Origin: an uncultured Coriobacteriaceae bacterium
GTDB taxonomy: Bacteria > Actinomycetota > Coriobacteriia > Coriobacteriales > Coriobacteriaceae
Length of the DNA: 64,000 bases
Direction: 5' to 3'
Assembly: GCA_944322305.1 (NCBI GenBank)
Contig: CALUOP010000004.1
Location: 1-64,000 of the forward strand
Shown here: positions 57,649 through 64,000 of the stretch, piece after piece
Position numbering within the stretch: position 1 is the stretch's first letter
How the letters are laid out: the number at the start of each line of letters is the position of its first letter
Notes under the pieces: model-generated
Databases searched by the model: none
Told to the model about the DNA's origin: nothing
What the model saw: only the letters and a program-made list of their open reading frames with translations
Position numbers and translations under genes: made by a program

Positions 57649-59742
57649 ATGGCGGATACCCGTGACTTCCTGTTTGAGATCGGCACCGAGGAGATGCCCT
57701 CGGCGCCGCTGATGAACGCGGCCAAGCAGCTTGGCGGCCTGGTGGCCCGCGGGCTTGACGAGGCCGGCCTCGCCCACGGGGCGGTGCGCGTGATCTCCTC
57801 GCCCCGCCGCCTCGCCGCCCTGGTTGCCGACGTGGCCGCGGCCACCGAGGAGATCCATGAGGTGAAGCGCGGCCCGGCGGCGCAGATCGCCTTCGACGCC
57901 GACGGCAACCCCACCAAGGCCGCCGAGGGCTTTGCGCGCAAATGCGGTGTGGCTGCCTCCGAGCTGGTGCGTCGCCAGGACGCCGACGGCCGCGAGTACG
58001 TCTTCGCCGAGCGGTACATCCCCTCCGCGCCCGCCGAGCCCATCCTCTCGGCCCTGTGCGAGAAGACCATCGCCGGCCTTGAGTGGCCCAACTACCGCAG
58101 CCAGCGCTGGGGCTCCACGCACGAGACCTTCGTGCGCCCGATCCGGTGGCTGTGCGTGCTGTTCGGCGGCGACGTCGTGCCGGTGCGCTACGCCGACGTG
58201 GTTTCCGGCAACACCACCCGCGGCCATCGCGTGCTGGGCCCCGGCGAGCACGTGGTTGCCGAGCCGGCCGCATACGAGCAGGTGCTTGAGGAGGCGGGCG
58301 TGCTCTCCGAGGAGCGCCGGCGCGCGGTTATCGCCGAGGGCATCGCGCGCGTCGAAGCCGAGCGCCCGGGCTGCCGTGTCGACACGCCCAAGAAGGTGCT
58401 CGACGAGGTGGTGAACCTCTGCGAGTGGCCGAGCGTGCTCGTGGGCACCTTCGACGAGGAGTTCCTCGCCGTCCCGCACGAGATCATCTGCGAGTCCATG
58501 CTCTCCAACCAGCGTTACTTTCCCATCTACGACGCGGACGGCAACCTCACCCGCGAGTTCGTGGTGGTCTCCAACGGCCGTCCGGAGTGCTCGGCGCGCA
58601 TCGTTGACGGCAACGAGCGCGTGGTGCGCGCCCGCCTCTACGACGCCAAGTTCTTCTACGACGAGGATCTCAAGGTGCCGCTCGAGGAGTTCCGCAGCCG
58701 TCTTGCCAAGGTTGCCTTCCAGGAGAAGCTCGGCAGCGTGCTCGAGAAGTCCGAGCGCATCGAGAAGCTCAGCCGCGCCATCGCCGAGGCCGCCGGTGTC
58801 GACGCCGCGGTCGCCGCAGACGCCGTGCGCGCCGCTCACTTTGCCAAGGCCGACCTGGTTTCCTCCGCGGTGGTTGAGTTCACCAGCCAGCAGGGCGTGA
58901 TGGGCGGGTACTACGCGGCTGCGGCGGGTGAGAACCCCGAGGTCGCCGCCGCTATCCGCGACCACTACCGCCCGCGCTTCGCCGGCGACGAGCTGCCGAG
59001 CGGGCAGGCCGGCTGCATCGTGGCGGTGGCCGACAAGCTCGACACCATTGCCGGCATGTTTGCCATCGGCGAGCCGCCGACCGGCTCCAAGGACCCCTTT
59101 GCGTTGCGCCGCAGCGCCATCGGCGTGCTGAACATCCTGCGCCAGCGCCTGGGTTGCGGCTACGAGGAACTCGTGGCGCCTGCGCTTGCGGCGTACGCCG
59201 AGCAGGGCATCGCCTTTGACGCCGGGGCCGTGTGCGACGCGGTGTGCATCTTCGTGAAGGGCCGCATGGAGCAGATGGCCCGCGACGAGAAGATCCCGGT
59301 CGACGTGGTCGCAGCGGTCTCCGCCGGCAGCGTGTCGGCGCCCGCCGACTACTTCGCGCTCGCCCACGCCCTGGACGACGCGCGCAAGGGCGACCCGGAG
59401 ACCTTCGAGAACCTCGCTACCGCCTACGCCCGCGCGAGCCACCTCGCCGACGCGTCGCTTGGCTGCGAGGTGGACGAGGCCCTTATGGGCGAGGCCGAGC
59501 GCGACCTGCTCATGGCGACGGACGCCGCGCGCGACGTCGTTGCGCTGGCGCTCGCCAAGAAGGACTTCGCTGCGGTGATCGCCTCGCTCGCCGCCCTGCG
59601 CGAGCCCGTTGACCGCTTCTTCGACGACGTGATGGTCATGGACGAGGACCAGGCCTTGCGCGAGAACCGCCTGCGCCTGCTCAACCGCTTCGAGAGCGTC
59701 TTCACAGGGATCGCCAACATGGGGGCGCTCGCAAAGAAATAG
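57649..59742 (+). CDS. glyS: Glycyl-tRNA synthetase beta subunit
   Basis: The beta chain binds tRNA-Gly and has an HD-like domain and a C-terminal anticodon-binding domain. The 697-residue protein starts DFLFEIGTEEMPSAPL, then ISSPRRLAALVADV, FVRPIRWLCVLFG, the central EFLAVPHEIICESMLSNQRYFP, YDAKFFYDEDLKVPLEEF, QGVMGGYYAAAAGE, and LREPVDRFFDDVMVMDED at the end. AGGGGGAGG before the ATG lies within the glyQ end. Copy 5 of the structured repeat follows 11 bases after the stop. Confidence 0.97.
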   Translation: MADTRDFLFEIGTEEMPSAPLMNAAKQLGGLVARGLDEAGLAHGAVRVISSPRRLAALVADVAAATEEIHEVKRGPAAQIAFDADGNPTKAAEGFARKCGVAASELVRRQDADGREYVFAERYIPSAPAEPILSALCEKTIAGLEWPNYRSQRWGSTHETFVRPIRWLCVLFGGDVVPVRYADVVSGNTTRGHRVLGPGEHVVAEPAAYEQVLEEAGVLSEERRRAVIAEGIARVEAERPGCRVDTPKKVLDEVVNLCEWPSVLVGTFDEEFLAVPHEIICESMLSNQRYFPIYDADGNLTREFVVVSNGRPECSARIVDGNERVVRARLYDAKFFYDEDLKVPLEEFRSRLAKVAFQEKLGSVLEKSERIEKLSRAIAEAAGVDAAVAADAVRAAHFAKADLVSSAVVEFTSQQGVMGGYYAAAAGENPEVAAAIRDHYRPRFAGDELPSGQAGCIVAVADKLDTIAGMFAIGEPPTGSKDPFALRRSAIGVLNILRQRLGCGYEELVAPALAAYAEQGIAFDAGAVCDAVCIFVKGRMEQMARDEKIPVDVVAAVSAGSVSAPADYFALAHALDDARKGDPETFENLATAYARASHLADASLGCEVDEALMGEAERDLLMATDAARDVVALALAKKDFAAVIASLAALREPVDRFFDDVMVMDEDQALRENRLRLLNRFESVFTGIANMGALAKK

Positions 59743-59753
59743 GCTCCCTTTTC

Positions 59754-59825
59754 GGCGGGGCGGGGCGATGTGAACCTGGATTTTGCCCGATATCAAAATC
59801 CAGAACCACGTCGCCCCGCCCCGCC
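59754..59825 (-). repeat. Two-stem hairpin family, copy 5
   Basis: On the minus strand the outer stem pairs GGCGGGGCGGGGCGA with TCGCCCCGCCCCGCC and continues for four more pairs, one mismatched. It encloses the GTT/GTT loop, the inner stem CTGGATTTTG / CAAAATCCAG and the loop ATATCGGG. The inner part is identical to copy 3 while the outer stem is entirely different. It lies between glyS and rplS, antisense to both. Confidence 0.92.
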
Positions 59826-59971
59826 CGCAGCCAGACCCCCTCATTGTGTAGGTTGTATTGAGCTGGTGTTTTGCCTGCGGTTCGTGTATAGTATGTGCTC
59901 GTGTGTCAACGCCTATGTGCCTTTTCGCGGGAGCGGGGGCACCTCTAGAGCAGAGAGTAAAGGAAAGAGAC

Positions 59972-60319
59972 ATGGACTACATCCGCGCTATCGAGCGTCA
60001 GCAGATCCGCGAGGACCTGCCCCAGATCCTGGTGGGCGACAACGTCAAGGTGCACTACCGCATCAAGGAAGGCGACCGCGAGCGTATCCAGGTCTTCCAG
60101 GGCGACATCATCCGCATCGCCGGTGCCGGTGCCCGCGAGACCTTCACCGTTCGCAAGATCTCCTTCGGCGTTGGCGTCGAGCGCACCTTCCCGGTGCACA
60201 GCCCCAAGATCGCCAAGCTCGAGGTCGTGCGTCACGGCCGCGTGCGCCGCGCCAAGCTCTACTACCTGCGCGATCGCGTGGGCAAGGCTGCGCGCATCCC
60301 GGAGAAGCGCATGCACTAA
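59972..60319 (+). CDS. rplS: Ribosomal protein L19
   Basis: A large-subunit protein of 115 residues at the subunit interface: [37 protein letters not shown]-type N-terminus, then [36 protein letters not shown] and the basic [20 protein letters not shown]. The ATG at 59972 follows AAAGGAAAGAGAC and is the family start, although the frame is open upstream. TATAGT at 59887-59892 is the likely -10 box. Confidence 0.97.
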   Translation: MDYIRAIERQQIREDLPQILVGDNVKVHYRIKEGDRERIQVFQGDIIRIAGAGARETFTVRKISFGVGVERTFPVHSPKIAKLEVVRHGRVRRAKLYYLRDRVGKAARIPEKRMH

Positions 60320-60341
60320 GCGTCAGAGCGCCTTTGCTCGC

Positions 60342-60380
60342 AAAGCGCGTCGGCTCCCATCGGGGTCGGCGCGCTTTTTT
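60342..60380 (+). terminator. Terminator of rplS
   Basis: AAAGCGCG pairs with CGCGCTTT, with further partial pairing of the inner CGGCTCCC/GGGGTCGG stretch, and ends in six T. It stands 22 bases past the rplS stop. Confidence 0.85.
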
Positions 60381-60465
60381 GTGTGCTACAGTTCTGAGCG
60401 GTCGGGTTGCGCCGAGCTGGGTGCGGACCCGCCGAATCGCGGTACCGGAGAAGGGGAGTCCTGCC

Positions 60466-61254
60466 ATGGCCAACATGACGAGCTCGAGGTCGGCGGCGCA
60501 GGTGGCCGCCGAGCTAGGGTCGGCGCCTGCAGAGGAGGTCGAGGAGCTGCTCGAGCGCTTCGCCGACGATCCGCGCCAGCAGGTGCGCAAGGCCTGCGAG
60601 CGCGCGCGGCGCCGCCTTCAGCGCGAGCGCGCCGAGCGCAGCCGTGTGGAGGAGATGTACGCGCGCATGGCAGAGCTCGGCGGCAGCGGCGTGGTGGTCG
60701 GCGTTGACGAGGTGGGCCGCGGCTCGGTGGCGGGCCCGCTTACCGTGTGCGCCGTGTGCCTGCCTGCGGAGCCCCTTGTTTGGGGTCTCAACGACTCCAA
60801 GAAGCTCTCGCCGGCGCGCCGGGAGACCTTGGCCGCCCGCATCTCAGACGTTGCCCACGCCGTCGGGATCGCCCACATCCCTGCGCCCGAGATCGACCAA
60901 AAGGGCATGGCCGCCGCCCTTCGCGTGGCGGTTGCGCGCGCGGTTGCCGACACCGGGCTCGACCCTGACTGCGTGCTCATGGACGGCAACCCCTTGCACG
61001 CCCATCCGCGCGAGAAGAACGTGGTGCACGGCGACGCGCTCGTTGCCTGCATCGCTGCGGCCTCCATCGTCGCCAAGGTGACCCGAGACGAGCTGATGGT
61101 CGCCCTGGGCGAGGAGTACCCCGCGTGGCCGCTTGCCGAGAGCAAGGGCTACGCCTCGCCCGAGCATATCGCCGCCATCCAGGCGCATGGGCTCTCCCCG
61201 GTTCACCGCGTAAGCTTCTGTGGGAATTTTCTGAAGCAAGATGCCCTGTTCTAG
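60466..61254 (+). CDS. rnhB: Ribonuclease HII with N-terminal extension
   Basis: RNase HII cuts RNA in RNA-DNA hybrids, including single ribonucleotides. The catalytic domain starts near residue 75: VVGVDEVGRGSVAGPLTV (Asp81, Glu82), SKKLSPARRE, CVLMDGNPLH, and AASIVAKVTRDELM. The first 70 residues form a charged helical extension (AEEVEELLERFADDPRQQVRKACERARRRL) not present in E. coli RnhB, bringing the length to 262. GGAGAAGGGGAG precedes the ATG. TACAGT shortly upstream may be a -10 box. Confidence 0.94.
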   Translation: MANMTSSRSAAQVAAELGSAPAEEVEELLERFADDPRQQVRKACERARRRLQRERAERSRVEEMYARMAELGGSGVVVGVDEVGRGSVAGPLTVCAVCLPAEPLVWGLNDSKKLSPARRETLAARISDVAHAVGIAHIPAPEIDQKGMAAALRVAVARAVADTGLDPDCVLMDGNPLHAHPREKNVVHGDALVACIAAASIVAKVTRDELMVALGEEYPAWPLAESKGYASPEHIAAIQAHGLSPVHRVSFCGNFLKQDALF

Positions 61255-61420
61255 GTAGCTCACGCGGGTTTTTGCGCACGCGCGCGCCTGTGGCCTGCGC
61301 GTGTTGGACAGCTGACAGATCCGGCTGGTTTTTCGCCAAGACCTTGCGGGCGATCGGTGGGAAAACGGTTGGACGCGCGTGGCAGGATGCTCCCAAACCT
61401 TTGAGGAGAAGGGAGCGCAC

Positions 61421-61825
61421 ATGGCTACGCAGCAACTTGCCGATGGTCCGCGCGGCCGCGAGCTGGGCGCGCTGGGTGAGGCGATCGCCCAAGCGTACCT
61501 GGAAAAGCGCGGATACGAGATCCTCGCGCGCAACTGGCGCTGCTTCGCCGGCGAGGCCGACATCGTGGCGCGCCAAGACGGGGTGGTGGTTCTCGTTGAG
61601 GTGAAGACGCGGCGCTGCTCGCCGGATCAGGGCGCGGTGTTTCCGGAGGAGGCGATGAACGCCGCGAAGCGCGAGCGCTATCGCCGTATCGCCGGCTGCT
61701 ACCTCGCCGACCATCCCGAGGTTGAGCGCATACGCGTGGACGCCGTGGCGGTGCGCTGGCTCGACGGCGCCGGCGCGCGGGTGCGCCACGTGGTCGACGC
61801 GTGCGTGCGAGATGAGGCGCGGTGA
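61421..61825 (+). CDS. yraN: YraN / UPF0102 nuclease-like protein
   Basis: A small protein of the Holliday-junction-resolvase-like UPF0102 family; its cellular role is not established. The 134-residue sequence has GRELGALGEAIAQAYLEKRGYEILARNWR and the nuclease-fold metal motif GEADIVARQDGVVVLVEVKTRR. The ATG at 61421 follows GAGGAGAAGGGAG. comM overlaps its stop as GTGA. The rnhB-yraN-comM-dprA order is widely conserved. Confidence 0.93.
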   Translation: MATQQLADGPRGRELGALGEAIAQAYLEKRGYEILARNWRCFAGEADIVARQDGVVVLVEVKTRRCSPDQGAVFPEEAMNAAKRERYRRIAGCYLADHPEVERIRVDAVAVRWLDGAGARVRHVVDACVRDEAR

Positions 61826-63324
61826 GCGCCGGGCGCGGCGGGTACGCGGTGCGGGCGGCATGCATCCGCGGCGTCGAGGTGGTGCCCGTCACCGTTGAGA
61901 TAGACCTATCGGACGGGCTGCCCGGCATGACGATGGTGGGGATGGCGGACACCGCGGTGATGGAGGCGCGCTCGCGTATCCGCTGCGCGCTCAGGGCGGC
62001 TGGCTTTGAGATGCCGCGCCGCCACATCACCGTGAACCTTGCGCCTGGAGACGTGCGCAAGGTGGGCTCCGGGTTCGACCTGCCCATCGCGGTGGGGGTT
62101 CTTGCCGCCACCGGGCAGATTCCCGTGCGCGAGCTGGACGGCGCGCTGTTCGTGGGGGAGCTCGCGCTCGACGGGCGGGTATGCCCGGTGAAAGGCGAGG
62201 TGGCCTACCAGCTCTACGCCCGCCGCGAGCGCCTGCGCTTGGTGGAGAGCCGCGAGGCGCACCGCGCGGTGGTCGACGGCGCCGACACCTGCGCGCTTGA
62301 GAGCATCGCCCAGCTGAGGGCGGGGTTGTCCGAGGTGGGCGCGACGCGCCTGGAGCCGCCGCGGGGCGCTGTGCGCGCGCCGGGCGACTATCGCGACGTG
62401 ATCGGCCAGGAAATGGCCAAGCGCGCCTGCGCCATCGCGGCGGCGGGATCCCACAGCCTGCTCATGGTGGGCAGCCCCGGCTCGGGAAAGTCCATGCTCG
62501 CCCAGCGCCTGCCGGGCATCCTGCCGCCGCTGGCGGGCGCACAGAAGGAGGAGGCGCTCGCCATCCACTCTATCGCCGGCGAGCCGCTGGGCGGCCTCAT
62601 CGAGGGGGTGCGCCCCTTCAGGTGCCCGCACCACACGGTTTCGCTCGCCGGGTTGATAGGCGGCGGACGTCCCGTGCGCCCCGGCGAGGTGAGCCTCGCG
62701 CACAACGGCGTGCTGTTCTTAGACGAGTTGGCCGAGTTCCCGGCTAACGTCCTGCAGACGTTGCGCCAGCCCATGGAGGACGGCGTGGCGCGGGTGGTGC
62801 GCGTGGAGGGCGCGTTTGCCTTCCCGGCGCGGTTTCAGCTTGTGGCGGCGAGCAACCCCTGTCCCTGCGGCAACCTCGGAGACCCGGAGCGTCCCTGCAC
62901 CTGCTCGGCTGCGCGCGTCGAGCGGTACCAAGAGAAGCTCGGCGGGCCCGTTGCCGACCGCATCGACATGGCGCTCACCATACGCAGGCCCGATCCAGAG
63001 GAGATCGTGCTTGGCGTGGAGGGGCTTACCTCGGAGGATATGCGCGCGATGGTGACGCGCTCGCGCGCCTTCGCGGCGTGGCGCGCCGCCAAGGCCGACG
63101 AGCGGACCCGCGTTAACTGCGTGAACAAGCGCGACGACCGCCCCGTCATGCCGGCCGAGGCCGAGGAGGCGCTGCTCGCCCTGGCGCGGAGCGCCCACCT
63201 CACGGGTCGCGGCATCACGCGGCTTGCGCGCATCGCGCGCACGATAGCCGACATGGCGGAGTCCGAGCACATCTTGCCCGGACACATCCGCGAGGCGGCC
63301 GCCTACCGCGGGAACCGGGCGTGA
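61822..63324 (+). CDS. comM: ComM/YifB family Mg-chelatase-like ATPase
   Basis: An AAA+ helicase of the ComM group, which aids branch migration during natural transformation in some bacteria. The 500-residue protein has an N-terminal Lon-like domain (VEIDLSDGLPGMTMVGMADTAVMEARSRIRCAL-type), PHHTVSLAGLIGGG, Walker A GSPGSGKSM (from Gly217), and Walker B GVLFLDELAEF. A Cys-rich loop NPCPCGNLGDPERPCTCS and the C-terminal AAA lid follow. The start is GTG at 61822, overlapping the yraN stop. dprA follows 9 bases later. Confidence 0.95.
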   Translation: MSAGRGGYAVRAACIRGVEVVPVTVEIDLSDGLPGMTMVGMADTAVMEARSRIRCALRAAGFEMPRRHITVNLAPGDVRKVGSGFDLPIAVGVLAATGQIPVRELDGALFVGELALDGRVCPVKGEVAYQLYARRERLRLVESREAHRAVVDGADTCALESIAQLRAGLSEVGATRLEPPRGAVRAPGDYRDVIGQEMAKRACAIAAAGSHSLLMVGSPGSGKSMLAQRLPGILPPLAGAQKEEALAIHSIAGEPLGGLIEGVRPFRCPHHTVSLAGLIGGGRPVRPGEVSLAHNGVLFLDELAEFPANVLQTLRQPMEDGVARVVRVEGAFAFPARFQLVAASNPCPCGNLGDPERPCTCSAARVERYQEKLGGPVADRIDMALTIRRPDPEEIVLGVEGLTSEDMRAMVTRSRAFAAWRAAKADERTRVNCVNKRDDRPVMPAEAEEALLALARSAHLTGRGITRLARIARTIADMAESEHILPGHIREAAAYRGNRA

Positions 63325-63333
63325 GGAGGGGCC

Positions 63334-64000
63334 ATGCGCGTTACCTACGGAAGCTACGAGGGATGTCGGCGTTTCGAGCTCGCCCCCGGGGACCGGGCGT
63401 GGCCCTCTGCCCTCGACGAGCTGGATGACCCGCCCCGGCGCCTGTACGGCTACGGCAACCCCGAGGCGCTGTCCCTGCCGTCTATCGCCATCATCGGAGC
63501 ACGGCGCGCCACCCCCTACGGGCTTGCGGTGTCCGCGCTGGCGGCGAGGATCGCTGTGGAGTCGGGCGTGGCGGTGGTGTCGGGAGGCGCCATTGGATGT
63601 GACCAGGCAGGCGGCCGGGCGACGCTCGAGGCGGGCGGCACGCATGTGGCCGTGCTGGGTTGCGGGGCGGACGTGGTGTACCCGGCGGGTGCGGCCGACA
63701 TGCTGCGCTCGCTTGCCGCCGGCGCGGGCGCGGTGGTGTCCATCTCGCCTTGGGGCGCGCCGCCTGCGCGCTTCACGTTCCCCAAGCGCAACCGCGTCAT
63801 CGCCGCGCTCGCGCAGGCGCTTTTCATCAGCGAGGCGGGTGCGCCGTCGGGGACTTTCTCCACAGCCGAGACCGCGCTCGCCCTCGGCCGGGAGCTCATC
63901 TGCGCCCCGGGCTCCATCCTCTCGCCGCTCTCGCGCGGCACCAACCAGCTCATCGCCGACGGCGCGACCTGCATCGTCGACGAGGCGTCGCTCGAGGTGG
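63334..64000 (+). CDS. dprA: DNA-processing protein DprA, cut by window end
   Basis: DprA loads RecA on incoming single-stranded DNA during transformation. The visible 222 residues cover the Rossmann-like domain: IAIIGARRATPYGLAVS, VVSGGAIGCDQAGGRATLEAGG, AVLGCGADVVYPAG, FPKRNRVIAALAQALFISEAG, and APGSILSPLSRGTNQLIADGA. The reading frame is still open at the window edge. The N-terminal region before the Rossmann domain is short (about 50 residues), so the usual SAM-like domain is largely missing. GAGGAGGGG precedes the ATG. With comM it suggests competence genes, although no uptake genes are in view. Confidence 0.93.
   Translation, partial: MRVTYGSYEGCRRFELAPGDRAWPSALDELDDPPRRLYGYGNPEALSLPSIAIIGARRATPYGLAVSALAARIAVESGVAVVSGGAIGCDQAGGRATLEAGGTHVAVLGCGADVVYPAGAADMLRSLAAGAGAVVSISPWGAPPARFTFPKRNRVIAALAQALFISEAGAPSGTFSTAETALALGRELICAPGSILSPLSRGTNQLIADGATCIVDEASLEV

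Overview
This 64-kb window is chromosomal, G+C-rich bacterial DNA. The gene orders mreBCD-mrdA-rodA / radical-SAM pair / rplU-rpmA-obgE-nadD-yqeK-rsfS and rpsP-khpA-rimM-trmD-lepB...rplS-rnhB-yraN-comM-dprA, the high G+C, the frequent TTG/GTG starts (mreB, mreC, rpsP, rimM, rsfS, rlmD, ppk) and the actinobacterial-looking but Firmicute-like synteny together point to a Coriobacteriia member (Collinsella, Enorma or Olsenella type). This is an inference from gene content; no 16S or marker search could be done. I see no phage, plasmid, transposase or CRISPR genes. Nearly everything is housekeeping, and the unusual material lies in the intergenic DNA.

Layout. 0-6.5 kb: an unrecognised protein, thymidylate synthase plus dihydrofolate reductase, 6-phosphofructokinase, a universal stress protein and phosphate acetyltransferase. 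6.5-9 kb: UDP-galactopyranose mutase with a GT2 glycosyltransferase, a likely galactofuranose pair. 9-18 kb: P1 peptidase, Maf, DJ-1 protein, 23S rRNA methyltransferase, a long-tailed polyphosphate kinase, a GNAT acetyltransferase and ornithine carbamoyltransferase. 18.3-27.3 kb: one minus-strand operon carrying all seven shikimate steps plus the Phe and Tyr branches (aroF-tyrA-aroB-aroA-aroC-pheA-aroEK-aroQ), with aroE and aroK fused. 28-34.5 kb: tRNA-Arg(CCG), a CtpE-like P-type ATPase and aconitase. 34.6-44.8 kb: two membrane proteins (zinc-ribbon and TPR) and a cyclophilin, then the rod-shape elongation set mreB-mreC-mreD-mrdA-rodA and a DUF697 protein. 45-52 kb: the radical-SAM/DUF2344 pair, L21, L27, ObgE, NadD, YqeK and RsfS. 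52.3-53.7 kb: DNA polymerase IV. 54-64 kb: the S16/RimM/TrmD operon, signal peptidase, glyQS, L19, RNase HII, YraN, ComM and DprA (cut by the window end).

Intergenic elements. Four repeat families stand out. (1) Five copies of a 66-72-nt two-stem hairpin with invariant GTT/GTT internal loop and ATATCGRG apical loop; both stems vary between copies with compensatory changes. (2) Three compound arrays of degenerate units with an exact 31-bp period, which run forward, meet a central hairpin (CAACTCCCGG / CCGGGAGTTG type) and continue on the other strand. (3) A REP/REPIN-like family (TGCCAT...GTACCCGTCCCC...ATGGCA), as singles and as inverted pairs. (4) A short GCGCGTTCTTCTCGACAGGT-type motif clustered before thyA and present once before dinB. 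Families 1 and 2 are the best candidates for something undescribed.

How the parts fit: thyA and folA form a dTMP-folate cycle. pfkA and pta belong to fermentative energy metabolism. The aro operon converts PEP and erythrose-4-phosphate to prephenate and on towards phenylpyruvate and 4-hydroxyphenylpyruvate. The mre/mrd/rod genes form the elongasome. The 47-52 kb and 54-61 kb blocks are ribosome biogenesis and maturation clusters.
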